A DNA stretch of 64,000 nt from Andrena cerasifolii (taxonomy: Eukaryota > Arthropoda > Insecta > Hymenoptera > Andrenidae). The stretch is taken from assembly GCF_050908995.1 (NCBI RefSeq), contig NW_027484910.1, positions 412,745 to 476,744 on the forward strand, in the 5' to 3' direction. Both the position numbers and the translations under genes were made by a program. Each line of letters starts with the position of its first letter. Position 1 is the stretch's first letter. Under the pieces are notes generated by a model. The model saw only the letters and a list, made by a program, of their open reading frames with translations, searched no databases and was not told the DNA's origin. Of the stretch, positions 13,897 through 26,904 are shown piece by piece.

Positions 13897-16800
13897 ATAT
13901 CAGTTTTTCGATATAGGTTTTTCAATATCGGTTTTTCAATATCGGTTCTAATATCGGTTTTTCAATATCAGTTTTTCGATATCAGTTTTTCAATATCGGT
14001 TCTAATATCGGTTTTTCAATATCAGTTTTTCGATATCAGTTTTTCAATATTTGTTTTTCAATATCGGTTTTTCAATATCGGTTCTAATATCGGTTTCAAT
14101 ATCGGTTATTCAATATCAGTTTTTCGATATCAGTTTTTCAAGATTTGTTCTCCAATATCGGTTTTTGAATATCGGTTCTAATATCGGATTCAATATCAGT
14201 TTTTCAATATCGGTTCTAATATCGGATTCAATACCGGTTTTTCAATATCGGTTCTAATATCGGATTCAATACCGGTTTTTCAATATCGGATTTTCAATAT
14301 CAGTTTTTCGATATCAGTTTTTCAATATTTGTTCTCCAATATCGGTTTTTGAATATCGGTTCTAATATCGGATTCAATATCGGTTTTTCAATATCGTTTT
14401 TGCAATATCAGTTTTTCGATATAGGTTTTTCAATATCGGTTTTTCAATATCGGTTTTTCAATATCGGTTCTAATATCGGATTCAATATCGGTTTTTCAAT
14501 ATCGGTTATTCAATATCAGTTTTTCAATATTTGTTCTCCAATATCGGATTCAATATCGGTTTTTCAATATCGGTTCTAATATCGGATTCAATATCGGTTT
14601 TTCAATATCGGGTTTTCAATATCAGTTTTTCGATATCAGTTTTTCAATATTTGCTTTTCAATATCGGTTCTAATATCGGTTTCAATATCGGTTTTTCAAT
14701 ATCAGTTTTTCGATATAGGTTTTTCAATATCGGTTTTTCAATATCGGTTTTTCAATATCAGTTTTTCAATATTTGGTTTTCAATATCGGTTTTTGAATAT
14801 CGGTTCTAATATCGGTTCAATATCGGTTTTTCAATATCGGTTTTTCAATATCGGTTCTAATATCGGTTTCAATATCGGTTTTTCAATATCGGTTTTTCAA
14901 TATCAGTTTTTCAATATTTGTTCTCCAATATCGGTTTTTGAATATCGGTTATAATATCGGATTCAATATCGGTTTTTCAATATCAGTTTTTCAGTATTTG
15001 TTCTCCAATATCGGTTTTTGAATATCGGTTCTAATATCGGTTTCAATATCGGTTTTTCAATATCGGTTTTTCAATATTTGTTCTCCAATATCGGTTTTTG
15101 AATATCGGTTCCAATATCGGATTCAATATCGGTTTTTCAATATCGGTTCTAATATCGGATTCAATATCGGTTTTTCAATATCGGTTTTGCAATATCGGGT
15201 TTTCAATATCAGTTTTTCGATATCAGTTTTTCAATATTTGTTCTCTAATATCGGTTTTTGAATATCGGTTCTAATATCGGATTCAATATCGGGTTTTCAA
15301 TATCGGTTTTTCAATATCAGTTTTTCGATATCAGTTTTTCAATATTTGTTTTTCAATATCGGTTCTAATATCGGATTCAATATCGGTTTTGCAATATCAG
15401 TTTTTCGATATCAGTTTTTCAATATTTGTTTTTCAATATCGGTTTTTCAATATCGGTTCTAATATCGGTTTCAATATCGGTTTTTCAATATCGGTTTTTC
15501 AATATCAGTTTTTCGATATCAGTTTTTCAATATTTGTTCTCCAATATCGGTTTTTGAATATCGGTTCTAATATCGGTTCTAATATCGGATTCAATACCGG
15601 TTTTTCAATATCGGTTTTTCAATATCAGTTTTTTGATATCAGTTTTTCAATATTTGTTCTCCAATATCGGTTTTTGAATATCGGTTCTAATATCGGTTTC
15701 AATATCGGTTTTTCAATATCGGTTTTTCAATATCAGTTTTTCAATATTTGTTCTCCAATATCGGTTTTTGAATATCGGTTCTAATATCGGATTCAATATC
15801 GGTTTTTCAATATCAGTTTTTCAATATTTGTTTTTCGATATCAGTTTTTCAATATTTGCTTTACAATATCAGTTTTTCAATATCGGTTCTAATATCGGAT
15901 TCAATATCGGTTTTGCAATATCAGTTTTTCAATATCAGTTTTTCAATATCAGTTTTTCAATATCAGTTTTTCAATATCGGTTTTTGAATATTTGTTCTCC
16001 AATATCGGTTTTTTAATATCGGTTCTAATATCGGATTCAATATCGGTTTTTCAATATCGGTTTTGCAATATCAGTTTTTCGACATAGGTTTTTCAATATC
16101 GGTTTTTCAATATCGGTTTTGCAATATCAGTTTTTCGATATAGGTTTTTCAATATCGGTTTTTCAATATCGGTTTTGCAATATCAGTTTTTCGATATAGG
16201 TTTTTCAATATCGGTTTTTCAATATCGGTTCTAATATCGGTTTCAATATCAGTTTTTCAATATCGGTTTTTCAATATTTGTTTTCCAATATCGGTTTTTC
16301 AATATCGGTTCTAATATCGGATTCAATATCGGCTTTTCAATATCGGTTTTTCAATATCAGTTTTTCGATATCAGTTTTTCAATATTTGTTTTTCAATATC
16401 GGTTTTTCAATATCAGTTTTTCGATATCAGTTTTTCAATATTTGTTTTTCAATATCGGTTTTTCAATATCGGTTCTAATATCGGTTTCAATATCGGTTTT
16501 TCAATATCGGTTTTTCAATATCAGTTTTTCAATATTTGTTCTCCAATATCGGTTTTTGAATATCGGTTCTAATATCGGATTCAATATCGGTTTTTCAATA
16601 TCAGTTTTTCAGTATTTGTTCTTCAATATCGGTTTTTGAATATCGGTTCTAATATCGGTTTCAATATCGGTTTTTCAATATCGGTTTTTCAATATTTGTT
16701 CTCCAATATCGGTTTTTGAATATCGGTTCCAATATCGGATTCAATATCGGTTTTTCAATATCGGTTCTAATATCGGATTCAATATCGGTTTTTCAATATC

Positions 16801-18525
16801 GGTTTTGCAATATCAGTTTTTCGATATAGGTTTTTCAATATCGGTTCTAATATCGGATTCAATATCGGCTTTTCAATATCGGTTTTTCAATATCAGTTTT
16901 TCGATATCAGTTTTTCAATATTTGTTTTTCAATATCGGTTTTTCAATATCGGTTCTAATATCGGTTTCAATATCGGTTATTCAATATCAGTTTTTCGATA
17001 TCAGTTTTTCAAGATTTGTTCTCCAATATCGGTTTTTGAATATCGGTTCTAATATCGGATTCAATATCAGTTTTTCAATATCGGTTCTAATATCGGATTC
17101 AATACCGGTTTTTCAATATCGGTTCTAATATCGGATTCAATATCGGTTTTTCAATATCGTTTTTGCAATATCAGTTTTTCGATATAGGTTTTTCAATATC
17201 GGTTTTTTCAATATCAGTTTTTCGATATCAGTTTTTCAATATTTGTTTTTCAATATCGGTTCTAATATCGGTTTCAATATCGGTTTTTCAATATCGGTTT
17301 TTCAATATCGGTTTTTCAATATCGGTTTTTCAATATCAGTTTTTCAATATTTGTTCTCCAATATCGGTTTTTGAATATCGGTTCTAATATCGGATTCAAT
17401 ATCGGTTTTTCAATATCGATTTTTCAATATCAGTTTTTCAATATTTGTTCTCCAATATCGGTTTTTGAATATCGGTTCTAATATCGGATTCAATATCGGT
17501 TTTTCAATATCGGTTTTGCAATATCAGTTTTTCAATATCAGTTTTTCAATATCAGTTTTTCGATATAGGTTTTTCAATATCGGTTTTTCAATATCGGTTT
17601 TGCAATATCGGTTCTAATATCGGAATCAATATCGGCTTTTCAATATCGGTTTTTCAATATCAGTTTTTCAATATCAGTTTTTCAATATTTGTTTTTCAAT
17701 ATCGGTTTTTCAATATCGGTTCTAATATCGGTTTCAATATCGGTTTTTCAATATCGGTTTTTCAATATCGGTTTTTCAATATCAGTTTTTCAATATTTGT
17801 TCTCCAATATCGGTTTTTGAATATCGGTTCTAATATCGGATTCAGTATCGGTTTTTCAATATCAGTTTTTCAATATTTGTTCTCCAATATCGGTTTTTGA
17901 ATATCGGTTCCAATATCGGATTCAATATCTGTTTTTCAATATCGGTTCTAATATCGGATTCAATATCGGTTTTTCAATATCGGGTTTTCAATATCAGTTT
18001 TTCGATATCAGTTTTTCAATATTTGTTCTCCAATATCGGTTTTTGAATATCGGTTCCAATATCGGATTCAATATCGGTTTTTCAATATCGGTTTTTCAAT
18101 ATCGGTTTTTCAATATCAGTTTTTCAATATTTGTTCTCCAATATCAGTTTTTGAATATCGGTTCTAATATCGGATTCAATATCGGGTTTTCAATATCGGT
18201 TTTTCAATATCAGTTTTTCGATATCAGTTTTTCAATATTTGTTTTTCAATATCGGTTTTTCAATATCGGTTCTAATATCGGATTCAATATCGGTTTTGCA
18301 ATATCAGTTTTTCGATATCAGTTTTTCAATATTTGTTTTTCAATATCGGTTTTTCAATATCGGTTCTAATATCGGTTTCAATATCGGTTTTTCAATATCG
18401 GTTTTGAAATATCAGTTTTTCGATATCAGTTTTTCAATATTTGTTCTCCAATATCGGTTTTTGAATATCGGTTCTAATATCGGTTCTAATATCGGATTCA
18501 ATACCGGTTTTTCAATATCGGTTTA
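13897..18525 (+). repeat. Long duplicated segment, copy 2 (about 4.6 kb)
   Basis: Partner of 7,197-11,961, sharing the same private changes. Relative to copy 1 it lacks one 56-bp block near 16.4 kb, has an extra 14-mer near 18.03 kb and lacks the second 94-bp module near 18.3 kb. Every length difference is a whole number of monomers. Its right edge ends in a private GAAATATCAG monomer near 18,409 and diverges from copy 1 at a GTTTATC change near 18,520. Confidence 0.87.
16058..16225 (+). repeat. Three tandem 56-bp blocks
   Basis: Exact positional counterpart of 9,358-9,525 at +6,700, with the same GACATAGG change. Confidence 0.85.
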
Positions 18526-21500
18526 TCAATATTTGTTCTCCAATATCGGTTTTTGAATATCGGTTCTAATATCGGATTCAATATCGGTTTTTCAATATCG
18601 TTTTTGCAATATCAGTTTTTCGATATAGGTTTTTCAATATCGGTTTTTCAATATCGGTTTTTCAATATCGGTTCTAATATCGGATTCAATATCGGTTTTT
18701 CAATATCGGTTATTCAATATCAGTTTTTCAATATTTGTTCTCCAATATCGGATTCAATATCGGTTTTTCAATATCGGTTCTAATATCGGATTCAATATCG
18801 GTTTTTCAATATCGGGTTTTCAATATCAGTTTTTCGATATCAGTTTTTCAATATTTGTTTTTCAATATCGGTTTTTCAATATCGGTTCTAATATCGGTTT
18901 CAATATCGGTTTTTCAATATCGGTTTTGCAATATCAGTTTTTCGATATAGGTTTTTCAATATCGGTTTTTCAATATCGGTTTTGCAATATCAGTTTTTCG
19001 ATATAGGTTTTTCAATATCGGTTTTTCAATATCGGTTTTGCAATATCAGTTTTTCGATATAGGTTTTTCAATATCGGTTTTTCAATATCGGTTTTTCAAT
19101 ATCGGTTCTAATATCGGTTTCAATATCAGTTTTTCAATATTTGTTTTCCAATATCGGTTTTTCAATATCGGTTCTAATTTCGGATTCAATATCGGCTTTT
19201 CAATATCGGTTTTTCAATATCAGTTTTTCGATATCAGTTTTTCAATATTTGTTTTTCAATATCGGTTTTTCAATATCGGTTCTAATATCGGTTTCAATAT
19301 CGGTTATTCAATATCAGTTTTTCGATATCAGTTTTTCAATATCGGTTTTTCAATATCAGTTTTTCAATATTTGTTCTCCAATATCGGTTTTTCAATATTT
19401 GTTTTTCAATATCGGTTTTTCAATATCAGTTTTTCAATATCAGTTTTTCGATATAGGTTTTTCAATATCGGTTCTAATATCGGTTTCAATATCAGTTTTT
19501 CAATATCGGTTTTTCAATATCGGTTCTAATATCGGTTTCAATATCGGTTTTTCAATGTCGGTTTTTCAATATCGGTTTTTCAATATCAGTTTTTCAATAT
19601 TTGTTCTCCAATATCGGTTTTTCAATATCGGTTCTAACATCGGATTCAATATCGGTTTTGCAATATCAGTTTTTCGATATAGGTTTTTCAATATCGGTTC
19701 TAATATCGGTTTCAATATCAGTTTTTCAATATCGGTTTTTCAATATCGGTTCTAATATCGGTTTCAATATTGGTTTTTCAATATCGGTTTTTCAATATCG
19801 GTTTTTCAATATCAGTTTTTCAATATTTGTTCTCCAATATCGGTTTTTGAATATCGGTTCTAATATCGGATTCAATATCGGTTTTTCAATATCGATTTTT
19901 CAATATCAGTTTTTCAATATTTGTTCTCCAATATCGGTTTTTGAATATCGGTTCTAATATCGGATTCAATATCGGTTTTTCAATATCGGTTTTGCAATAT
20001 CAGTTTTTCGATATCAGTTTTTCAATATTTGTTTTTCAATATCGGTTTTTCAATATCGGTTCTAACATCGGTTTCAATATCGGTTTTGCAATATCAGTTT
20101 TTCGATATAAGTTTTTCAATATCGGTTTTTCAATATCGGTTTTTCAATATTTGTTTTTCAATATCGGTTATTCAATATCGGTTTTTCAATATCAGTTTTT
20201 CAATATTTGCTTTACAATATCGGTTTTTCAATATCGGTTTTTCAATATCAGTTTTTCAATATTTGTTCTCCAATATCGGTTTTTCAATATCGGTTCTAAC
20301 ATCGGTTTCAATATCGGTTTTGCAATATCAGTTTTTCGATATCAGTTTTTCAATATCGGTTTTTCAATATCGGTTCTAATATCGGTTTCAATATCGGTTT
20401 TTCAATATCGGTTTTTCAATATCGGTTTTTCAATATCAGTTTTTCAATATTTGTTCTCCAATATCGGTTTTTCAATATCGGTTCTAACATCGGATTCAAT
20501 ATCGGTTTTGCAATATCAGTTTTTCGATATAGGTTTTTCAATATCGGTTCTAATATCGGTTTCAATATCAGTTTTTCAATATCGGTTTTTCAATATCGGT
20601 TCTAATATTGGTTTCAATATCGGTTTTTCAATATCGGTTTTTCAATATCGGTTTTTCAATATCAGTTTTTCGATATAAGTTTTTCAATATCGGTTTTTCA
20701 ATATCGGTTCTAATATCGGTTTCAATATCGGTTTTTCAATATCGGTTTTTCAATATCGGTTTTTCAATATCGGTTTTTCAATATCGGTTTTTCAATATCG
20801 GTTCTAACATCGGTTTCAATATCGGTTTTGCAATATCAGTTTTTCAATATCAGTTTTTCGATATCAGTTTTTCAATATTTGTTTTTCAATATCGGTTTTT
20901 GAATATTTGTTCTCCAATATCGGTTTTTGAATATCGGTTCTAATATCGGATTCAATATCGGTTTTTCAATATCGGTTTTGCAATATCAGTTTTTCGATAT
21001 AGGTTTTTCAATATCGGTTTTTCAATATCGGTTTTGCAATATCAGTTTTTCGATATAGGTTCTTCAATATCGGTTTTTCAATATCGGTTTTTCAATATCG
21101 GTTCTAATATCGGAATCATTATCGGCTTTTCAATATCGGTTTTTCAATATCAGTTTTTCGATATCAGTTTTTCAATATTTGTTTTTCAATATCGGTTTTT
21201 CAATATCGGTTCTAATATCGGTTTCAATATCGGTTTTTCAATATCGGTTTTTCAATATCAGTTTTTCGATATCAGTTTTTCAATATTTGTTTTTCAATAT
21301 CGGTTTTTCAATATCGGTTTTGCAATATCAGTTTTTCGATATCAGTTTTTCAATATTTGTTTTTCAATATCGGTTTTTCAATATCGGTTCTAATATCGGT
21401 TTCAATATCGGTTTTTCAATATCGGTTTTTCAATATCGGTTTTTCAATATCAGTTTTTCAATATTTGTTCTCCAATATCGGTTTTTGAATATCGGTTCTA

Positions 21501-22438
21501 ATATCGGATTCAATATCGGTTTTTCAATATCAGTTTTTCAATATTTGTTCTCCAATATCGGTTTTTGAATATCGGTTCCAATATCGGATTCAATATCGGT
21601 TTTTCAATATCGGTTCTAATATCGGATTCAATATCGGTTTTTCAATATCGTTTTTTCAATATCGGGTTTTCAATATCAGTTTTTCGATATCAGTTTTTCA
21701 ATATTTGTTCTCCAATATCGGTTTTTGAATATCGGTTCTAATATCGGATTCAATATCGGGTTTTCAATACCGGTTTTTCAATATCAGTTTTTCGATATCA
21801 GTTTTTCAATATTTGTTTTTCAATATCGGTTTTTCAATATCGGTTCTAATATCGGATTCAATATCGGTTTTGCAATATCAGTTTTTCGATATCAGTTTTT
21901 CAATATTTGTTTTTCAATATCGGTTTTTCAATATCGGTTCTAATATCGGTTTCAATATCGGTTTTTCAATATCGGTTTTTCAATATCAGTTTTTCGATAT
22001 CAGTTTTTCAATATTTGTTCTCCAATATCGGTTTTTGAATATCGGTTCTAATATCGGATTCAATATCGGTTTTTCAATATCGGTTCTAATATCGGATTCA
22101 ATATCGGTTTTTCAATATCGGTTCTAATATCGGATTCAATATCGGTTTTTCAATATCGGTTTTGCAATATCAGTTTTTCGATATAGGTTTTTCAATATCG
22201 GTTTTTCAATATTTGTTCTCCAATATCGGTTTTTGAATATCGGTTCTAATATCGGATTCAATATCGGTTTTTCAATATCGGTTTTTTCAATATCAGTTTT
22301 TCGATATCAGTTTTTCAATATTTGTTTTTCAATATCGGTTTTTCAATATCGGTTCTAATATCGGTTTCAATATCGGTTTTTCAATATCGGTTTTTCAATA
22401 TCAGTTTTTCGATATCAGTTTTTCAATATTTGCTTTAC
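18526..22438 (+). repeat. Irregular transition zone
   Basis: The zone opens with another copy of the L-unit head (18,553-18,783 matches 258-488). It then becomes irregular, with many AATATCGGTTTC 12-mers, several TAACATCGG changes (about 19,636 to 20,811), the first AATGTCGG (19,554) and AATATTGG monomers at 19,766 and 20,604. No kb-scale tandem period is obvious between about 18.9 and 20.7 kb. Markers confined to the left block (AAGATTTG) stop before it. Markers of the right block (AATATCAGATTTTC, AATATTTTTTTTCC) begin after it. The part from about 20.7 kb on is shared with 26.6-28.1 kb. Confidence 0.7.
20700..22345 (+). repeat. Segment shared with 26.56-28.15 kb
   Basis: Landmarks recur at +5,861 and then, after loss of one 56-bp block in the second copy, at +5,805. 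GAATCATTATCGG has its TCATT at 21,116 and 26,921, and modules at 21,179, 21,725 and 21,813 recur at 26,984, 27,530 and 27,618. The match ends near 22,345, where this copy reads GTTTCAATATC and the other reads GAATCATTATC. The left edge is approximate. Confidence 0.75.
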
Positions 22439-24199
22439 AATATCAGTTTTTCAATATCGGTTCTAATATCGGATTCAATATCGGTTTTTCAATATCGGTT
22501 TTGCAATATCAGTTTTTCGATATAGGTTTTTCAATATCGGTTTTTCAATATCGGTTTTTCAATATCAGTTTTTCGATATCAGTTTTTCAATATTTGTTTT
22601 TCAATATCAGTTTTTCAATATCGGTTCTAATATCGGATTCAATACCGGTTTTTCAATATCGGTTCTAATATCGGATTCAATACCGGTTTTTCAATATCGG
22701 TTTTTCAATATCAGTTTTTCGATATCAGTTTTTCAATATTTGTTCTCCAATATCGGTTTTTGAATATCGGTTCTAATATCGGATTCAATATCGGTTTTTC
22801 AATATCGTTTTTGCAATATCAGATTTTCGATATAGGTTTTTCAATATCGGTTTTTCAATATCGGTTCTAATATCGGATTCAATATCGGTTTTTCAATATC
22901 GGTTATTCAATATCAGTTTTTCAATATTTGTTCTCCAATATCGGATTCAATATCGGTTTTTCAATATCGGTTCTAATATCGGATTCAATATCGGTTTTTC
23001 AATATCGGGTTTTCAATATCAGTTTTTCGATATCAGTTTTTCAATATTTGCTTTACAATATCGGTTTTTCAATATCGGTTCTAATATCGGTTTCAATATC
23101 GGTTTTTCAATATCAGTTTTTCGATATAGGTTTTTCAATATCGATTTTTCAATATCGGTTTTTCAATATCAGTTTTTCAATATTTGGTTTTCAATATCGG
23201 TTTTTGAATATCGGTTCTAATATCGGTTCAATATCGGTTTTTCAATATCAGTTTTTCAATATTTGTTCTCCAATATCGGTTTTTGAATATCGGTTCTAAT
23301 ATCGGATTCAATATCTGTTTTTCAATATCGGTTTTTCAATATCAGTTTTTCGATATCAGTTTTTCAATATTTGTTTTTCAATATCTGTTTTTCAATATCG
23401 GTTCTAATATCGGTTTCAATATCGGTTTTTCAATATCGGTTTTTCAATATTTGTTCTCCAATATCGGTTTTTGAATATCGGTTCTAATATCGGATTCAAT
23501 ATCGGTTTTTCAATATCGGTTTTTTCAATATCAGATTTTCGATATCAGTTTTTCAATATTTGTTTTTCAATATCGGTTTTTCAATATCGGTTCTAATATC
23601 GGATTCAATATCGGTTTTTCAATATCGGTTCTAATATCGGATTCAATATCGGTTTTTCAATATCGGTTTTGCAATATCAGTTTTTCGATATAGGTTTTTC
23701 AATATCGGTTCTAATATCGGTTTCAATATCAGTTTTTCGATATAGGTTTTTCAATATCGGTTTTTCAATATTTGTTCTCCAATATCGGTTTTTGAATATC
23801 GGTTCTAATATCGGATTCAATATCGGTTTTTCAATATCGGTTTTTTCAATATCAGTTTTTCAATATCGGTTCTAATATCGGATTCAATATCGGTTTTGCA
23901 ATATCAGTTTTTCAATATCAGTTTTTCAATATCAGTTTTTCAATATCAGTTTTTCAATATCGGTTTTTGAATATCGGTTCTAATATCGGATTCAATATCG
24001 GTTTTTCAATATCGGTTTTGCAATATCAGTTTTTCCATATAGGTTTTTCAATATCGGTTTTTCAATATCGGTTTTGCAATATCAGTTTTTCGATATAGGT
24101 TTTTCAATGTCGGTTTTTCAATATCGGTTTTTCAATATCGGTTCTAATATCGGTTTCAATATCTGTTTTTCAATATCGGTTTTTCAATATTTTTTTTCC
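22439..24199 (+). repeat. 1,761-bp tandem duplication, copy 1
   Basis: Landmarks recur at exactly +1,761: AATGTCGG at 24,106 and 25,867, AATATTTTTTTTCC at 24,186 and 25,947, and the 123-codon open stretch at 22,928 and 24,689. The first AATATCAGATTTTC monomer of the window lies here (about 22,815). Confidence 0.88.
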
Positions 24200-25960
24200 A
24201 ATATCAGTTTTTCAATATCGGTTCTAATATCGGATTCAATATCGGTTTTTCAATATCGGTTTTGCAATATCAGTTTTTCGATATAGGTTTTTCAATATCG
24301 GTTTTTCAATATCGGTTTTTCAATATCAGTTTTTCGATATCAGTTTTTCAATATTTGTTTTTCAATATCAGTTTTTCAATATCGGTTCTAATATCGGATT
24401 CAATACCGGTTTTTCAATATCGGTTCTAATATCGGATTCAATACCGGTTTTTCAATATCGGTTTTTCAATATCAGTTTTTCGATATCAGTTTTTCAATAT
24501 TTGTTCTCCAATATCGGTTTTTGAATATCGGTTCTAATATCGGATTCAATATCGGTTTTTCAATATCGTTTTTGCAATATCAGATTTTCGATATAGGTTT
24601 TTCAATATCGGTTTTTCAATATCGGTTCTAATATCGGATTCAATATCGGTTTTTCAATATCGGTTATTCAATATCAGTTTTTCAATATTTGTTCTCCAAT
24701 ATCGGATTCAATATCGGTTTTTCAATATCGGTTCTAATATCGGATTCAATATCGGTTTTTCAATATCGGGTTTTCAATATCAGTTTTTCGATATCAGTTT
24801 TTCAATATTTGCTTTACAATATCGGTTTTTCAATATCGGTTCTAATATCGGTTTCAATATCGGTTTTTCAATATCAGTTTTTCGATATAGGTTTTTCAAT
24901 ATCGATTTTTCAATATCGGTTTTTCAATATCAGTTTTTCAATATTTGGTTTTCAATATCGGTTTTTGAATATCGGTTCTAATATCGGTTCAATATCGGTT
25001 TTTCAATATCAGTTTTTCAATATTTGTTCTCCAATATCGGTTTTTGAATATCGGTTCTAATATCGGATTCAATATCTGTTTTTCAATATCGGTTTTTCAA
25101 TATCAGTTTTTCGATATCAGTTTTTCAATATTTGTTTTTCAATATCTGTTTTTCAATATCGGTTCTAATATCGGTTTCAATATCGGTTTTTCAATATCGG
25201 TTTTTCAATATTTGTTCTCCAATATCGGTTTTTGAATATCGGTTCTAATATCGGATTCAATATCGGTTTTTCAATATCGGTTTTTTCAATATCAGATTTT
25301 CGATATCAGTTTTTCAATATTTGTTTTTCAATATCGGTTTTTCAATATCGGTTCTAATATCGGATTCAATATCGGTTTTTCAATATCGGTTCTAATATCG
25401 GATTCAATATCGGTTTTTCAATATCGGTTTTGCAATATCAGTTTTTCGATATAGGTTTTTCAATATCGGTTCTAATATCGGTTTCAATATCAGTTTTTCG
25501 ATATAGGTTTTTCAATATCGGTTTTTCAATATTTGTTCTCCAATATCGGTTTTTGAATATCGGTTCTAATATCGGATTCAATATCGGTTTTTCAATATCG
25601 GTTTTTTCAATATCAGTTTTTCAATATCGGTTCTAATATCGGATTCAATATCGGTTTTGCAATATCAGTTTTTCAATATCAGTTTTTCAATATCAGTTTT
25701 TCAATATCAGTTTTTCAATATCGGTTTTTGAATATCGGTTCTAATATCGGATTCAATATCGGTTTTTCAATATCGGTTTTGCAATATCAGTTTTTCGATA
25801 TAGGTTTTTCAATATCGGTTTTTCAATATCGGTTTTGCAATATCAGTTTTTCGATATAGGTTTTTCAATGTCGGTTTTTCAATATCGGTTTTTCAATATC
25901 GGTTCTAATATCGGTTTCAATATCAGTTTTTCAATATCGGTTTTTCAATATTTTTTTTCC
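24200..25960 (+). repeat. 1,761-bp tandem duplication, copy 2
   Basis: Near-identical to the preceding 1,761 bp. The junction near 24,200 is readable: a T8 monomer ending in CC is followed by AATATCAG, which is the entry sequence of copy 1, whereas the copy at 25,957 reads AATATCGG. This is what an unequal exchange inside one monomer would leave. Confidence 0.87.
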
Positions 25961-26904
25961 AATATCGGTTTTTCAATATCGGTTCTAATATCGGATTCAA
26001 TATCGGCTTTTCAATATCGGTTTTTCAATATCAGTTTTTCGATATCAGTTTTTCAATATTTGTTTTTCAATATCAGTTTTTCAATATCGGTTCTAATATC
26101 GGATTCAATATCGGTTTTGCCATATCAGTTTTTCAATATCAGTTTTTCAATATCAGTTTTTCAATATCAGTTTTTCAATATCGGTTTTTGAATATTTGTT
26201 CTCCAATATCGGTTTTTGAATATCGGTTCTAATATCCGATTCAATATCGGTTTTTCAATATCGGTTTTGCAATATCAGTTTTTCGATATAGGTTTTTCAA
26301 TATCGGTTTTTCAATATCGGTTTTGCAATATCAGTTATTCGATATAGGTTTTTCAATATCGGTTTTTCAATATCGGGTTTTCAATATCGGTTCTAATATC
26401 GGTTTCAATATCAGTTTTTCAATATCGGTTTTTCAATATTTGTTCTTCAATATCGGTTTTTCAGTATCGGATTTTCAATATCGGTTTTTCAATATCGGTT
26501 TTTCAATATCGGTTTTGCAATATCAGTTTTTCGATATAGGTTTTTCAATATCGGTTTTTCAATATCGGTTTTTCAATATCGGTTCTAATATCGGTTTCAA
26601 TATCGGTTTTTCAATATCGGTTTTTCAATATCGGTTTTTCAATATCGGTTTTTCAATATCGGTTCTAACATCGGTTTCAATATCGGTTTTGCAATATCAG
26701 TTTTTCAATATCAGTTTTTCGATATCAGTTTTTCAATATTTGTTTTTCAATATCGGTTTTTGAATATTTGTTCTCCAATATCGGTTTTTGAATATCGGTT
26801 CTAATATCGGATTCAATATCGGTTTTTCAATATCGGTTTTGCAATATCAGTTTTTCGATATAGGTTTTTCAATATCGGTTTTTCAATATCGGTTTTTCAA
26901 TATC
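25961..26904 (+). repeat. Mosaic segment related to the 52-62 kb unit
   Basis: It carries the GCCATATCAG change (26,119) otherwise seen only at 52,618, 55,667, 58,714 and 61,763. The stretch 26,323-26,490 matches 52,822-52,990, including an ATCGGATTTTC monomer. The open stretch 25,835-26,191 has an identical translation to 58,430-58,786. Private changes are GTTATTCGATATAGG near 26,335, TCAGTATCGG near 26,461 and ATCCGATTC near 26,234. Confidence 0.75.

Noticed and set aside
19941..20678. 245-codon open frame, and others of 60-245 codons throughout
   Set aside because: All are low-complexity translations of the satellite in overlapping frames. Absence of stops in a 14-bp unit predicts them.
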